Source of the DNA: Excoecaria cochinchinensis
Taxonomy: Eukaryota; Streptophyta; Magnoliopsida; Malpighiales; Euphorbiaceae
DNA length: 64,000 bases
Assembly (NCBI GenBank): GCA_947683425.1
Contig: CANTUQ010000017.1
Coordinates: 372,001 to 436,000 of the forward strand
Direction: 5' to 3'
Shown one piece after another: positions 1 to 11,387 of this stretch. A model generated the notes under the pieces. That model was not told the origin of the DNA. It did no database searches and saw nothing but the letters and a program-made list of their open reading frames with translations. The number at the start of each line of letters is the position of its first letter. Positions within the stretch are counted from its first letter, which is position 1. Position numbers and translations under genes: made by a program.

Positions 1-278
1 TTTAGCGCTAATCCTAGGCTCCTTAGGGCGAGAGGTTTACCTTCCAAGACCCCTCTGGCTGGCCCAAAATGGATACCAAGCGCAGTCTTAGGCTCTCCGA
101 GGCGAGAGTAACTTTCCCAATGTTCTATTGGGTGGCGACTCCATGATACCTCCTTGTTGCCCAACATAGACGCACTTGCGATTTATCGCAAGATGCCAAC
201 GGACCCGCAAACGCCCCAGTCGCCCACGTGTGGGCGGTCCGAAAGGGCAGCGCTCATCGGGATCCGGCACGCGTCACA
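1..278 (+). repeat. 5' LTR of element A, 3'-terminal fragment
   Basis: Identical to 9110-9387 except at four positions (218, 231, 249, 269). At each one this copy carries A or T where the 3' LTR has the G or C of a CpG. It ends CGTCACA just before the primer-binding site, which sets the LTR edge. The rest of the LTR is left of the window. Confidence 0.93.
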
Positions 279-279
279 G

Positions 280-297
280 TGGCGACTCCGCTGGGGA
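280..297 (+). promoter_or_regulatory. Primer-binding site of element A
   Basis: TGGCGACTCCGCTGGGGA begins one base after the LTR ends. From memory, this is the PBS type reported for Ogre elements and assigned to tRNA-Arg. The tRNA assignment is recalled, not tested. Its first ten bases also occur inside the LTR at 133-142. Confidence 0.8.
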
Positions 298-1209
298 AGT
301 TTATGGTTCGAGATTTCGATTCGAAAATACCTCTTTTAACATTTATGATTAAAATTTAATTCATAAATTCACTTTCTCTCAAATTTGCATTTGCATATCA
401 TTAGAGCCTTAGAATACGCTAGTTTGGTCCCTCTTTTAGCCCCGGTGCGTTCCTGAAGCACCTCCTCATTTTCACTCAATTTGGGGAAGTGTTAAGGATA
501 ATCACCAGCCCAAGCCACGTACCTTAATGGTATATCAAAATTGTGACCCGATCGGTCGTTACGCTGGTGATGAGCTAGACCCGTCGGCAGGGATCATGCT
601 TGGGTAGCCTTAAAGTAACATCTCCCTTGTCCAAAGCTCATATAATGGCCATAGCTACTTTCCACAGGTGATATGAACCCTAATTCCATGCTTGCTGTAT
701 GGATCCTCATGTATTGGGTGAGTCCAGATATCTCGCTTGGTAACCTAGCCAAAGGCTTCCATGCCCCGGTAGGGCCATGTCGAAATTTGTGGAACGTCTA
801 AATACATGACGATCACTATCCATCCGCTTGTACATTAGTATAGGAGTGTTACGATGTCGGTTTTTCACCGCACACCATACGCATCCATTGGGTTCCCCGC
901 TAACCCATGGATTGGACCCACCTAGGAAAGAGACCGCATTACCTCGTGTGTGGGAGTAATAAGGTTGGAAGGCTTTACTTGCTTGCATGTGATTGTAAAT
1001 GTTGCATAGCTCACTATCATGCATTGTATATGTCATTCATGCATCATCCTAACAATCTAATTTTTTTAGCCATTATAGATTCATCTAAGTGGACTAGCGG
1101 TTCCGACAGTCGGCTAGTAAGGACAAATTTGCTCTTTGAGTTGCTAGAATTTGTGTCTGACGGGGATTCTGAGCTACTCTCATCTCATGAGTCCTCTCTA
1201 AAATTATCA
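298..1209 (+). other. Untranslated leader of element A
   Basis: About 0.9 kb between the PBS and the first credible gag methionine, with no convincing ORF of its own. The block at about 900-1030 reappears inverted at about 52550-52620 in another Tat fragment, so it is conserved leader sequence of the family. The reading frame that starts at 907 runs through here by chance before the coding part begins at 1210. Confidence 0.6.
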
Positions 1210-2541
1210 ATGGCAGAATTACCACAAGAGACTGGTGCGTTGACAATACAGGACCTAAATAAGAGGCTCGGCGATTTTGAAAGGAAGATGTTAACCATGA
1301 TGGAAAATATCGCCTCTCAAGTAGCATCAAATTTCAAGCAACTGCCTACAGCCCCTTCTGTTAAACCATTTGAATCACCTGTCAAGGAAGAGACTCCTAT
1401 AGCATTCACTACAGCACAACAGCCAGATTTTAAGCTCAGAGCAATGACACTTTTTGAGCACAAGAAGACCCTTGATGTGAAGGGTGATATCATGGGAGAG
1501 GAAGAGGATGAACCCATAATTCCATGGACTATCATAAATGAAGTACCCAAGGGAGAGGATGGTGCAGTAAAGGAGATAGAACGAGGGGTTAAAAACCGTA
1601 AAACTCAGACCATGGCTATTATGGAGAATTTAATTGTGGTGCCACCTACTGGACAACAGTCTGCTGCTTTTACCGAATTGCAAGAAGAGTATGATTCGCC
1701 TAAGGAAGTGCACCTACCACCAAATGGACCTGGAGGAGAGTCACCCGTTGCTATGTCACCCGAGCGAAAAGGCAAAGGGCATGTTTCAGAGAATGGCCTT
1801 CTAGCAGTGACACGGGGCCTAAAGAGAAGGATGGATGTCCTCGAAGAAGAAATTTCAAAGTCTAAACTTGCAATTACCCTGGCCGCCCGGGAGAAAGTCT
1901 TTATGGACTTAAAGAATGGGAGTCAACCGGATAGGTGTGACATCTGTGCCGGCACTCAAGGGATAAAGGAAGCATCAACGGTTAGAACAATTCGGAAAGG
2001 TCATCTCAGCATAGACGAATCTTTTCCTCAAGTAGGGGAGGGGGACCTGCGCTCATGGTTAGCTAACCCAGCCAGAAATCGAGGGCATAGGAAATGTCGT
2101 TGACACGCTAGATATCTGAGGAGTGATGGCCAAACCCCAAAGTTTCATGTACAGAATCTTGGCAAGCAACCGGTCGCCCTTGAAGGAGGGGGCAACGTCA
2201 TTGAGGGTAATAATCAGGAAAGCTCAAGTCTCGACGATAATAGCGTGGGGGGTGTTGGGACTACTAAGGTTCCAAACATAGGAACTACTCAAGGTTGTTA
2301 TGCCATTTGCGAAAAGCCTTTATCTGAGCTCCTTTCCTATTTCATCGATAAAGGGAAACTACAACCGAAACCTGCAAGACCCGCCAAGAGCCAAGGATTC
2401 CCTAGTCACCGATCGAATTTGTATTGTGCCTACCATCAGCATACTGGGCATAAGACTGATAGATGCCGAATTCTAAAAAAGCTTATTCAAGGTCTCATTG
2501 ATGAGGAAAGGATGGGGCAAGAGAATGGTTCCCGGGGGTGA
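1210..2541 (+). pseudogene. gag-like ORF of element A, one in-frame stop
   Basis: Retrotransposon structural (capsid/nucleocapsid) protein of Ogre/Tat type. From the ATG at 1210 the frame stays open to 2541 (443 codons) apart from a single TGA at 2101-2103; reading continues in the same frame after it. The N-terminal ~40 residues look like a coiled coil (IQDLNKRLGDFERKMLTMM). The C-terminus has a basic, proline-rich segment and then CAYHQHTGHKTDRC followed by ILKKLIQGLIDEE, the C-x2-H-x4-GH-x4-C type knuckle and tail common in Tat gag proteins. The conserved capsid core usually found between these parts is not recognisable, so the middle may be deleted or very diverged. A start at 907 is possible but gives 101 extra residues with no gag character. 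No protease follows. Confidence 0.7.
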
Positions 2542-4486
2542 TAGACTGTCGGCTACAGCATCCATGTTGGCGAGAAAGAAAAGATGTAGCTATTTAGATG
2601 CTCTATTTATTTTTGAACTATCTAATGATGATGTTTTAACTCTACTTTTATGAAATAAAAGGAATGCTTTTGTGTTTTTGTTTATTTGTGTGATGTTTCT
2701 TGTGATTTCATTGTGCATAATCAATGTGTGACATTTATTCAATTAATGCTATTCCATTTAATCCCGAAACTTGGGAGAACCCAAAGAAAATCTTGATAGC
2801 ATCTGTTATGACTCTTGAAGAGAGATTGAAACTTGAGAGAATAAAAAAAATGAAATAAAAAAGTCTTTGCCTGGACCAGTGAAGACATGGTAGAAGACGA
2901 TTATGAAGCCACTAAGAATGCTATGCCAAAATCATGGACAGGTGCCACAGAAGCTCAGAAGACTCAAGCCCAAGTGGGTAGAAATGGTTGAAAGGAGAGA
3001 TCCGCAAGTAGAAACAAGACCTAATTTCTTTTTGAAACACAACGCCAAACTAGGTTGGCCAATGGCATCCCGAGGGTTAAAAAGAAAAGTGCGTGTATGT
3101 GTAAACTTCAGGATTTGAGCAAAGCTTGCTAAAAGAAGGAAAATTTGCGGCCAAGCTTTATCCAAATCTCGCGGGTATACACATACCTGCACCTTGTCAC
3201 TCTATTTGACTACTGAAAGGAACCAGAAGACTGATTCGCAAGTTATCCACCCAGTTAATTCATGTAAAGGATGTGCAGTACGAGAGGAAAGCCAATGACA
3301 TGCAGTTGAGATGCTAGATAGGAAAAGGCCAAGAAGATTATGAAGGGGACCCATGCAGGGGCTTGCAATCAAAAAAATCTTTACACGTATTACACTTTAT
3401 TACTCGAGGCATGGGGTAAAAGCACTACCTGTCACAACACTTAAATCTTAAAGGGCAATTATGGGAACAATGCTACAGCGGCTAAACACATCAGACAATA
3501 CCGGGACAGTCATAGAAACAGTTTTGCAGCAGCTAAGCACATCAGACCAAAATAGGTTATGGGATTACTATTGCAATCATATCGATCAGGAAATAATTTA
3601 CTTAATCATTCGGGAAGAAAGTTAGAAAGCACCTACTGAAAATAGTGAGATTTGGTATTCAGGAAAATAAGACCAAGTATTCCAGATGAACGAAGTAAAT
3701 TCAGGCCAGCAAACGAAGACTTGTTTGTTCTTGAAAAGTCATTATCCCAAGGAGCAGCGTTTCGACAAACAGTAAAGGAAGCAAGTTCGATGAAGCAGTC
3801 AAACTCAACAAACCCGAGAAGGTCCATGGTAAAGACTAAAAATCAAAAGAAGAGAATAAATGCCCCGCGGGTCGAAAACCGAAAAAAGGCGGCCTTGCTA
3901 AAATTGGGCGCCTCGTCAGGGTGAAAACCGAAAAAAGGCACTCTGGTCAAAAATTAGAGGCTCGAGAGAAAATATCCAATCAGGAAAACCCGAGAGGGCT
4001 GATTGGAAACAGGAGTCTGATGCTTTCAAGATCCATTCTGAGATTAAACGTAATTTTGCATTTTGAATCTATGTTATATGGTGATCATGTACGGAGAAAT
4101 CATACCAAATGCACACAATCTTTGCAAATGCATAAAGCAGAAGTAGTTTTAACTCATCATTTCCTAGTTCTTTTATAAAAAGAAAGATGTCATTCATTAT
4201 TGAGTGTATAAAATCTAACTGGCTATACTTTGCTTCTACTCTCGCCGACCAGGTGCTTAAGCCGTTGAGTTTTATTATCTACCGGAAGGTTATGTATCAT
4301 TTTTTTCGCAGGCACTTATGGAAGCAAGGATGTAGTCTCTGACCCACAATATGACAATTTTGGGAAAGCAATTGTGTCCAGGGGTTGTGGTACTCAGGAG
4401 TGAAAGCCGAAGACAAGATACTGAGGAAGCCTTGACAATAGTTCTAATTTTTCAAGTCGTAAAAAAAAAAAAAAAAAAAAAAACCC

Positions 4487-5552
4487 GTTAGAGTGAAAAC
4501 CGTAACTGGCGCTCTAAGCAAAACTAGGCAAAAGGATAGGGTGAAAACCTGAAAACAGGCAGTCTATCCTTAAAAAAAAAAGAAGAAAGAGAAAAGCCGC
4601 TGGATTGGGTTGGGTCCATTCCAGGCAAAAAAAAAAAAAAAAATAATAATAATAAGGCACAGGGTTATGTGAAAATCCACAAAAGACGCATCTCCCACTA
4701 AGAAAAGCTAGTGTGAAAATCCACAAGGGACGCACTACCTTCAAATAATGACTACAGGTACAGGATGAGAATCTCACAATCCCAAAGGGCATGAAATTCA
4801 AAAGCAGCTCAAAAGGCATCAATTATATCGCAAATTGCAGCTAGCCCGGCTATCATCTTCAAGTTCACATAGATGAATTTTTATCCTGCATTCCTGCATT
4901 ACTCATGCATTTCACTTGCATGCTCACCATTTTTGCATAGTTTAGTTTCCTTATTTTGCAGAAAGAAAGGCTTGATGCGGACACCGGCCAAAGCCGAGTG
5001 ATGACATCGATCAAAACATATATCCAAGCCTCAATTCAATCATCAATCCAGACATCGATCAAATCATCAATCCACATACCAGCTTAATCATCAATCCAAG
5101 CACCATCCAATGACCTCTCAGGGGGCAATCAACAAAAGACTTCTCAGGGAGCAGCAAATCAAAGACTTCTCAGGGAGCAGCAAATCAAAGACTTCTCAGG
5201 GAGCAGCAAATCAAAGACTTCTCAAAGAACAGCAAATCGAAGACTTCTCAAAGAACAGCAAATCGAAGACTTCTCAGGGAGCAGCAAATCAAAGAAGGCC
5301 GTTAGAGATGAAAACCGTAACTGGCTCTCTAAGCAAAAGTTAGGCCAAAAGGCAGAGTGAAAACCTGGAAATAGGCAGTCTGCCCTACAAAAAATATAAA
5401 TATAAAATAAACAAAAGCCGTTGGATTGGGTTGGGTCCATTCCAGGCAAAAGTTAGGCAAAGGGTTGTGTGAAAATCCCATAAGGGACGCATTTCCCGCA
5501 AAGAAAAGCTAGTGTGAAAATCCACAAGGGACGCACTACCTTTAAAACAATG
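4487..5552 (+). repeat. Direct duplication in element A 3' UTR (4487-4750 and 5301-5552)
   Basis: Two copies of about 250-265 bp share the same order of phrases: GTTAGAG...GAAAACCGTAACTGG, a GGATTGGGTTGGGTCCATTC block, then GTGTGAAAATCC repeats ending at GGGACGCACTACCTT. The copies differ by small indels and a poly(A) tract. They look like two units of a larger, decayed tandem array. Confidence 0.7.
5125..5290 (+). repeat. 26-bp tandem repeat, about 6-7 copies
   Basis: GCAGCAAATC recurs at 5151, 5177, 5203 and 5281 with variants at 5229 and 5255, giving an exact 26-bp period. The unit is GCAGCAAATCAAAGACTTCT followed by CAGGGA or CAAAGA. The period is not a multiple of three, so the ORF across it changes frame at each unit and is not a protein repeat. 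Confidence 0.9.
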
Positions 5553-5940
5553 ACGTTCAATGCCTGGAGCGATAAGGCGGCGTTACTTCAGAAGATCTTC
5601 TTTCAATCAGGTAACATACAATACAGAACATGAAACAGAATCCCGGGTAAATGATCATTGACCAGGGGGGGCAAGGATATATACCGGACGTCTCTTTCAA
5701 AAAAACTTGTCGACGATCCTCAGGTTTCAGGGGGCATTGTAGAGCAGGAAGGCTACAACCTCAGCGAACCATGGACCACCTAGGGCACAGTCTATACATT
5801 GTTGCAAGCATTTGCATTCCATATCATGCACACGTGATTTCTTGTATATTCCTATGCATACAATCTTGCAGGAGAAATCGGCGGGGAACACCAACAAAAG
5901 CCGAGTGACGACACCAGTCCAAACATCTAAAGGAGCACAG

Positions 5941-6530
5941 TACCAATTCACAGCGGTTAGCACGATGGCGGCACAACCCACAAGAGGTTAGCACGACCAC
6001 GGCACTACCAATTCACAGCGGTTAGCACGATGGCAGCACAACCCACAAGAGGTTAGCACGACCACGGCACTACCAATTCACAGCGGTTAGCACGATGGCG
6101 GCACTACCCACAAGAGGTTAGCACGACCACGGCACTACCAATTCACAGCGGTTAGCACGATGGCGGCACTACCCACAAGAGGTTAGCACGACCACGGCAC
6201 TACCAATTCACAGCGGTTAGCACGATGGCGGCACTACCCACAAGAGGTTGGCACGACCACGGCACTACCAATTCACAGCGGTTAGCACGATGGCGGCACT
6301 ACCCACAAGAGGTTAGCACGACCACGGCACTACCAATTCACAGCGGTTAGCACGATGGCGGCACTACCCACAAGAGGTTAGCACGACCACGGCACTACCA
6401 ATTCACAGCGGTTAGCACGATGGCGGCACTACCCACAAGAGGTTGGCACGACCACGGCACTACCAAAATTCACAGCGGTTAGCACGATGGCGGCACAACC
6501 CACAAGAGGTTGGCACGACCACAGCATTAC
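5941..6530 (+). repeat. 65-bp tandem repeat, about 9 copies, in element A 3' UTR
   Basis: TACCAATTCACAGCGGTTAG starts at 5941, 6006, 6071, 6136, 6201, 6266, 6331 and 6396, and a variant with AA inserted starts at 6461: an exact 65-bp period. Each unit holds two related halves, GCGGTTAGCACGATGGCGGC and GAGGTTAGCACGACCACGGC, so it probably arose by duplication of a ~32-bp half. Copies are nearly identical, which points to recent homogenisation. Tat and Ogre elements are known for variable tandem repeats in this position. Confidence 0.95.
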
Positions 6531-6666
6531 CAGCTACAACCAAAAGACAGCAACAGCTATCATTACAATTCCATCAAGCAGGAAGATCGACGCCTCAGGT
6601 ACGCGTCTCTTTCCTTTTCTTCTTTGAGTTTAGGCTCACCTAGACACTAGTGTACTAGATTCCCCT

Positions 6667-6680
6667 AAACTGGGGGCAAC
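6667..6680 (+). promoter_or_regulatory. Polypurine tract of element A
   Basis: AAACTGGGGGCAAC lies directly before the 3' LTR start TGTAGATACC at 6681. The equivalent AAGTTGGGGGCAAT precedes the LTR of element B at 11347, and a GACACTAGTGTACTAG block lies upstream in both. Confidence 0.8.
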
Positions 6681-9387
6681 TGTAGATACCGGGTCCTGAG
6701 TCAGCCTAGATCGAAGTTACCCAATGATGATAATTGCCTTCACAGGCTTAAAAGGTTAAAGGTGATGATTTTCTCGTCAAATTTGCATTTTAGAGTGAAA
6801 AATTAGAAAATAATAAAAAAATATTTAAAAAAATTAATTTTGAAAAATGGGGGCTTAAAATTATGGTTTTTTTAGTCAATTTAAAATTTAAAAAAAATAG
6901 AAAAAAAATAAAAAATAAAAAAAATTTTTCGGACCGCGAGTGTCGGGCGCGGCAGCGCGCAGGCGCGCTGGCGCCCAGCTCGCAGGCGCCTGGGCGCCCA
7001 GCGCGCAGGCGCCCATCGCGCAGCGAGCGCAAAGGCGACGCTCAGCGTCGCCGATGCTGCGCGTCGCTAAAGGCGCGCGCAGCATCGCGCACGCTGAGCG
7101 CCGCACGGAGCGCTCGTGCGCGAGCGCCAGCGCGCGGATCGCGCGCGATTCTCGCCTGGCTGCCGCTCCGACGCCCGCCACTCTATAGCGACGGGCATCC
7201 TGGCCGTCGGTATAGGGTCTGTTATCCTATTTTCCATTTTTTCAGCCTTTTTTCTGATTTTTTCAACCAAAAATCCGTTTTTATCCCAAAATTAAGGGTT
7301 TTTGACTTCAAATAAAATTCCAAAATATTTTTTATAGATTATTAATTAATAAAACTTGATTTTATCCCTAAAAATAAAAGAATTTGAATAAAATTAGGTT
7401 TGTTTTCCTTAATTAAATTAGGGCAACATTTCCTATCTTTTAAATAGTTTAGGATGAAATCAAAAAAGGGGGAGCCTCCACATTTTTGAGACCTAATTTT
7501 CCAGAATTCCTCTCTTCTATTTTCTCTTCAAAATTTCAGATTTTCTCTTTTTTTTTTTTTTTAATAAGGTTTAATTGAAATTGAAAGATTAATTTTCAAT
7601 TGTTAATTATTCCAATTAATTTCTTTATTTTTGCTCCATAAACACAAGAAATTAATCATCATTTTGACATCAATTTCTTTTTAATCTTAAGCATACAAAT
7701 CAATTCGTTTGTTTTTCTCCATAAACAAAGAGAATTAATTTTATTGCTGAATTATTCTTTCAAGCAATTTTCCGGAAAATCATCACTTTTCCTTCATCAA
7801 ATCCAATATTCTGAGGGTAAATATTCTTGGCTCCATTTCTATTTTATTTTATTTTTATTTAATTTATTCATATATATTTTATTGTTTTTATTGATTTATT
7901 TATTGTTTTCATCTATTCATTTGTTGTATTCATCTTATATTTGTTCCATTTAATTGTTTATATATGATTTTGATTTTTATTCATGTGAATATTGTTTTTT
8001 TAATTCCTAACATGTAAATAATTTATTTTGATTCCTCATTATTTTTAATATGCGAATAATTAATTAATTTAAACTAATCTTTTTGCCATGTAAATAGTTT
8101 GTATTAACTATGAACACATCAATTAACCTTGTTATATATCATTATTATTTTCATTCCTTTGTTTACTAATTTTTATCATTGTTACATGATTTTATTATCA
8201 TTTGTTTATTTATTCATTCATTATTTTTCACTTATCATCATTATTTTCATCATGTTCATATTTTTTACATGTATTAATTAATTAATTAACATGTTTTATT
8301 TTATTTTCATCACATCATTTAATCATTTATCACATATAATCCATGTTTCTCATTTTATTTTTGTTTGTTAATATTTTTGATTCCATTATCATTTTTTTCA
8401 TATCACCTTATTTTATTTTAATTTGTTATTCATTATTTTGTACGTTTAATTGGTTTAATTGATTTAATCACTAACATTATTTTATTTGTATTTTTTTATG
8501 TCTAAACTCATTTTTCGCTTGGGCGTTTTTGCGAGCACATCGGGAGGTCCAGTAGGCTCATTTGGTTCATATATTTATTTTCTTTATTTGTAATATTTTA
8601 TTTAATTTTGCCATATAATTTTCTTGTAAAATTCTTTATTTAGGCTCGCTAAAAAGAAAATCACAAAAACATTTTTATTAATTAACTTGACATTTTTTCT
8701 AAATAAAAATGGGACCAATGTCCTAGTTTTTCATACCCAAATAAATCATCACATCAAAATTGTTTCATAATAAATATGCATGCGAGGACCAATGTTCTCA
8801 CTATTAAATGAATAACCCGTTTTATGTATGCTTCGCACATTTACAAGAGGGAGTTGTATTCTGCTCCTTGTATTATTGTAATTTATCGCTTTCGATATTT
8901 ATTTTGCTCATTTACCGCTTTCAAAATGTGAATAAATGCGCCTTTCAATTAATTGCATCGTGTGGAGAGAGAGCGAATCAATGGTATTAAAATTTGATCA
9001 TAAAATAATCGAGGTAGAAATAGATGAGAAATCCCGGACCCAGCTCTGGTCTTTGGGCTCAAAAAGGCTAGAGGTCTACCCTCCAAGACACCTTTTTGTG
9101 CCACGAGACTTTAGCGCTAATCCTAGGCTCCTTAGGGCGAGAGGTTTACCTTCCAAGACCCCTCTGGCTGGCCCAAAATGGATACCAAGCGCAGTCTTAG
9201 GCTCTCCGAGGCGAGAGTAACTTTCCCAATGTTCTATTGGGTGGCGACTCCATGATACCTCCTTGTTGCCCAACATAGACGCACTTGCGATTTATCGCAA
9301 GATGCCAACGGACCCGCAAACGCCCCGGTCGCCCACGTGCGGGCGGTCCGAAAGGGCGGCGCTCATCGGGATCCGGCGCGCGTCACA
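6681..9387 (+). repeat. 3' LTR of element A (2707 bp)
   Basis: Starts TG after the polypurine tract and ends CA at 9387. The right end is confirmed by the 5' LTR copy at 1-278. It holds a GC-rich palindromic island (6929-7190), a long AT-rich middle and a CpG-rich right end. A CTGAGGGTAAATATTCTTGG block near 7811 is the single-copy counterpart of a motif inside the 1.1-kb array of element B. Confidence 0.92.
6929..7190 (+). repeat. GC-rich palindrome cluster in element A LTR
   Basis: An abrupt GC-rich island in an AT-rich LTR, made of overlapping dyads such as GGCGCGCTGGCGCC, CAGGCGCCTGGGCGCC and GCGACGCTCAGCGTCGC. It is extremely rich in CpG. ORFs are open here in several frames on both strands, as expected of GC-rich DNA with few stops, so no protein is called. 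Confidence 0.85.
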
Positions 9388-11346
9388 GTAGAAAAAACCA
9401 AGGGAAGACACCTTAGAGGAAACTTGCCTGAAACTTACTTGAAAATGGAGTTCTGAAGGGGAAATTCGTGGTATAACAACTAAGTCTCACCCACAACTAG
9501 ATCCCATAACCACCTAAGGCGTGGTCCATACATTTTTGCATGTAGTACACATTCCTGCACATATTTTATCATAAGTACCTTGCACATATAGTTCTTCACA
9601 AACATATTTGACACGCATAAATCTGTATAAATTTCATGCGCATAATACATTGCACATATGCTTTGATTAATTGTGTGAACCTACCTTACACGCATAATTT
9701 TGTACATATGTTCCACACACGTCTTTTCATATAGTTTATGTATGCATTTCTATACGATATGTTTTCCATACGCGTCACGTACATAATCCTTTGCAGTTAT
9801 TTCATGTACGTAGCTTTGTGCATATATTTCACACACATAATTCTTTATGCACATACAACCTTTTGAACATATTCTTGTGTACATAACTTTGCAGGAAAGG
9901 TTAGAATAGATCTCATGCATAAAAATGGGCCAAGGGATGACTTCAGCTCAACATTGGCACTCACCTACACTGGACAATCAAATCAAGAAAAAATTCCCCT
10001 GCAATAGAAGTTATGCAGATCCATATAGAAAGGGGACACCCATAAGAATTAGCATATCTATATGCACCATGCTGGAGCCAATCAAGTAACATTCCTTATG
10101 TAAATAATAATAAAAATATCAAAAACTTAAAATTAAAACACTAAAAATTTCAAGGCTTTAAAACACTTTGAAAAATTCAACATACACTCAAATTGTATAA
10201 ATTCAAAATACGTTCAAAATGTAAAGATTTAAAATACATTGAACCTGTAAAAATTCAAAACACACTCAAAATATAAAAATTCTAAAAATTCCAAACTGCA
10301 AAAAATTTACGAAATCAAAATACATTCAAAGATAAACCCAAAAACACTCTAAATACACCAAGTATATATAAAAAAACAGGCATAGGCAAAACCTTCTTCC
10401 CCCGCATTTAAAATCTCTTTGGAGCATTAAGTTATTTTTAAGGCATTTCAAGTCTTTTCAGAGCATTAAGTCATTTTTTCAAGGCCTTCCAAGTCTATTT
10501 GGAGCATTAAGTTAATTTTTAAGACATTCCAAGTCTATTCGGAGTATTAAGTCATTTTTCAAGGAATTCCAACTCTCTTCGAAGTATTCAGTCCTTTTTT
10601 AAGGCATTCTAAGTCTTTTCAGAGCATTAAGTCCTTTTCAAGGCATTCCAAGTCTCTTCGGAGCATTAAGTCCTTTTTTCAAGGCATTCCAAGTCTTTTC
10701 GAAGCATTAAGTCCTTTTCAAGGCATTCCAAGTCTTTTCGGAGTAATAACTCCTTTTCTCAAGGCATTCTAAGTCTCTTCAGAGCATTAATCATTTTTCA
10801 AGGCATTCCAAGTCTTTTTGGAGCATTAAGTCATTTTTCAAGGCATTTTAACTCTTTTCAGAGTATTAAGTCCTCTTTGTGAGGCATTCAAAGTCTCTTA
10901 GGAACAAAATAATGGGTTAAGCATATAGATAAGCTGGCATTAACCACACAATCCACTTTGGTCCAACACGCCGATAAGCTAGCATCAACTAAATATCCGA
11001 ATAATCCAACACGCAGATAAACTGGCATCAATTATTCCTTCGTCAAAGCCATTTTTGCAAGGCATTTATGCTCTCTTTATGAGGCATTCAAGCCCTTTTT
11101 GTGAGGCATTCAAGCCTTCTTAAGAGGCATCTAAACCTTCCAATAAGGCACCATCAGCAACCACCAACAATAAGGAGGTCACCATCTAAGCAAGCAGTTC
11201 ACGTTGACAAGCTAGCACGGATCGCTCCATTAGTAATTCTCACCGAAAGTGACACAACCACCTTAGGTACGCATCTTTAACTTTTTACTCTAAACTTTGG
11301 CTAACCAAGACACTAGTGTACTAGCCTCCCCAAAGTTGGGGGCAAT
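9388..11346 (+). other. 3' UTR of element B
   Basis: Non-coding. 9500-9900 is a decayed run of CACATA/TGCACATA words. 10130-10370 repeats AAAATTCAAAATACA-like words. 10421-10910 is a 40-bp tandem array (listed separately), and 11050-11140 repeats GAGGCATTCAAGCC. The block ends with the polypurine tract AAGTTGGGGGCAAT at 11333-11346. Confidence 0.7.
10421..10910 (+). repeat. 40-bp tandem repeat, about 12 copies
   Basis: GGAGCATTAAGTC... AAGGCATTCCAAGTCT recurs at about 10421, 10461, 10501, 10541, 10581, 10621, 10661, 10701, 10741, 10781, 10821 and 10861. The copies are more diverged than the 65-bp array of element A, which fits an older element. Confidence 0.9.
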
Positions 11347-11387
11347 TATAGAGACTGGGTCCTAAGGCGGCTTCTGATCAGGTTATC

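Larger units (their letters stand above)
2542..5940 (+). other. Non-coding interior of element A, where pol would be expected
   Basis: No ORF here has retroviral motifs. A short stretch near 2863-2890 can be read as FAWTSEDM, which recalls the conserved segment ahead of RT in Ogre-type pol. It is too short to support a call. Much of 3800-5550 is made of short phrases such as GTGAAAACCGAAAAAAGGC and GTGAAAATCCACAAGGGACG repeated with variation. Poly(A) tracts lie at about 4461-4483 and 4627-4642. The small ORFs in this stretch overlap repeats and look accidental. Confidence 0.55.
1..9387 (+). mobile_element. Element A: non-autonomous Ogre/Tat-like Ty3/Gypsy LTR retrotransposon (5' end outside window)
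   Basis: The first 278 bases align without gaps to 9110-9387, so they are the end of the 5' LTR and the matching end of the 3' LTR. Between them come a primer-binding site, a leader, one gag-like ORF, about 3.4 kb of non-coding DNA with tandem repeats, a polypurine tract and a 2707-bp 3' LTR. The PBS type, long LTRs and repeat-rich 3' UTR fit the Ogre/Tat lineage. No protease, reverse transcriptase, RNase H or integrase motif is visible, so the element must depend on proteins supplied in trans. It sits inside the 3' UTR of a related element (B) that resumes at 9388. The 5' flank, and so the target-site duplication, lies outside the window; the 3' flank begins GTAGA. Confidence 0.85.

Noticed and set aside
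2903..4178. Small ORFs as Ogre pol remnants
   Set aside because: Apart from a possible FAWTSEDM near 2863, no RT, RNase H or integrase motif could be read in any frame.
5110..5343. Repetitive 77-residue ORF with QQIKDF-like repeats
   Set aside because: The 26-bp period shifts frame at every unit, so the protein repeat is a by-product of DNA tandem repeats.
6863..7315. A 150-residue arginine/alanine-rich ORF and overlapping ORFs on both strands
   Set aside because: They are all open at once because the GC-rich palindrome cluster has few stop codons. No start context, conserved motif or neighbour supports a protein.
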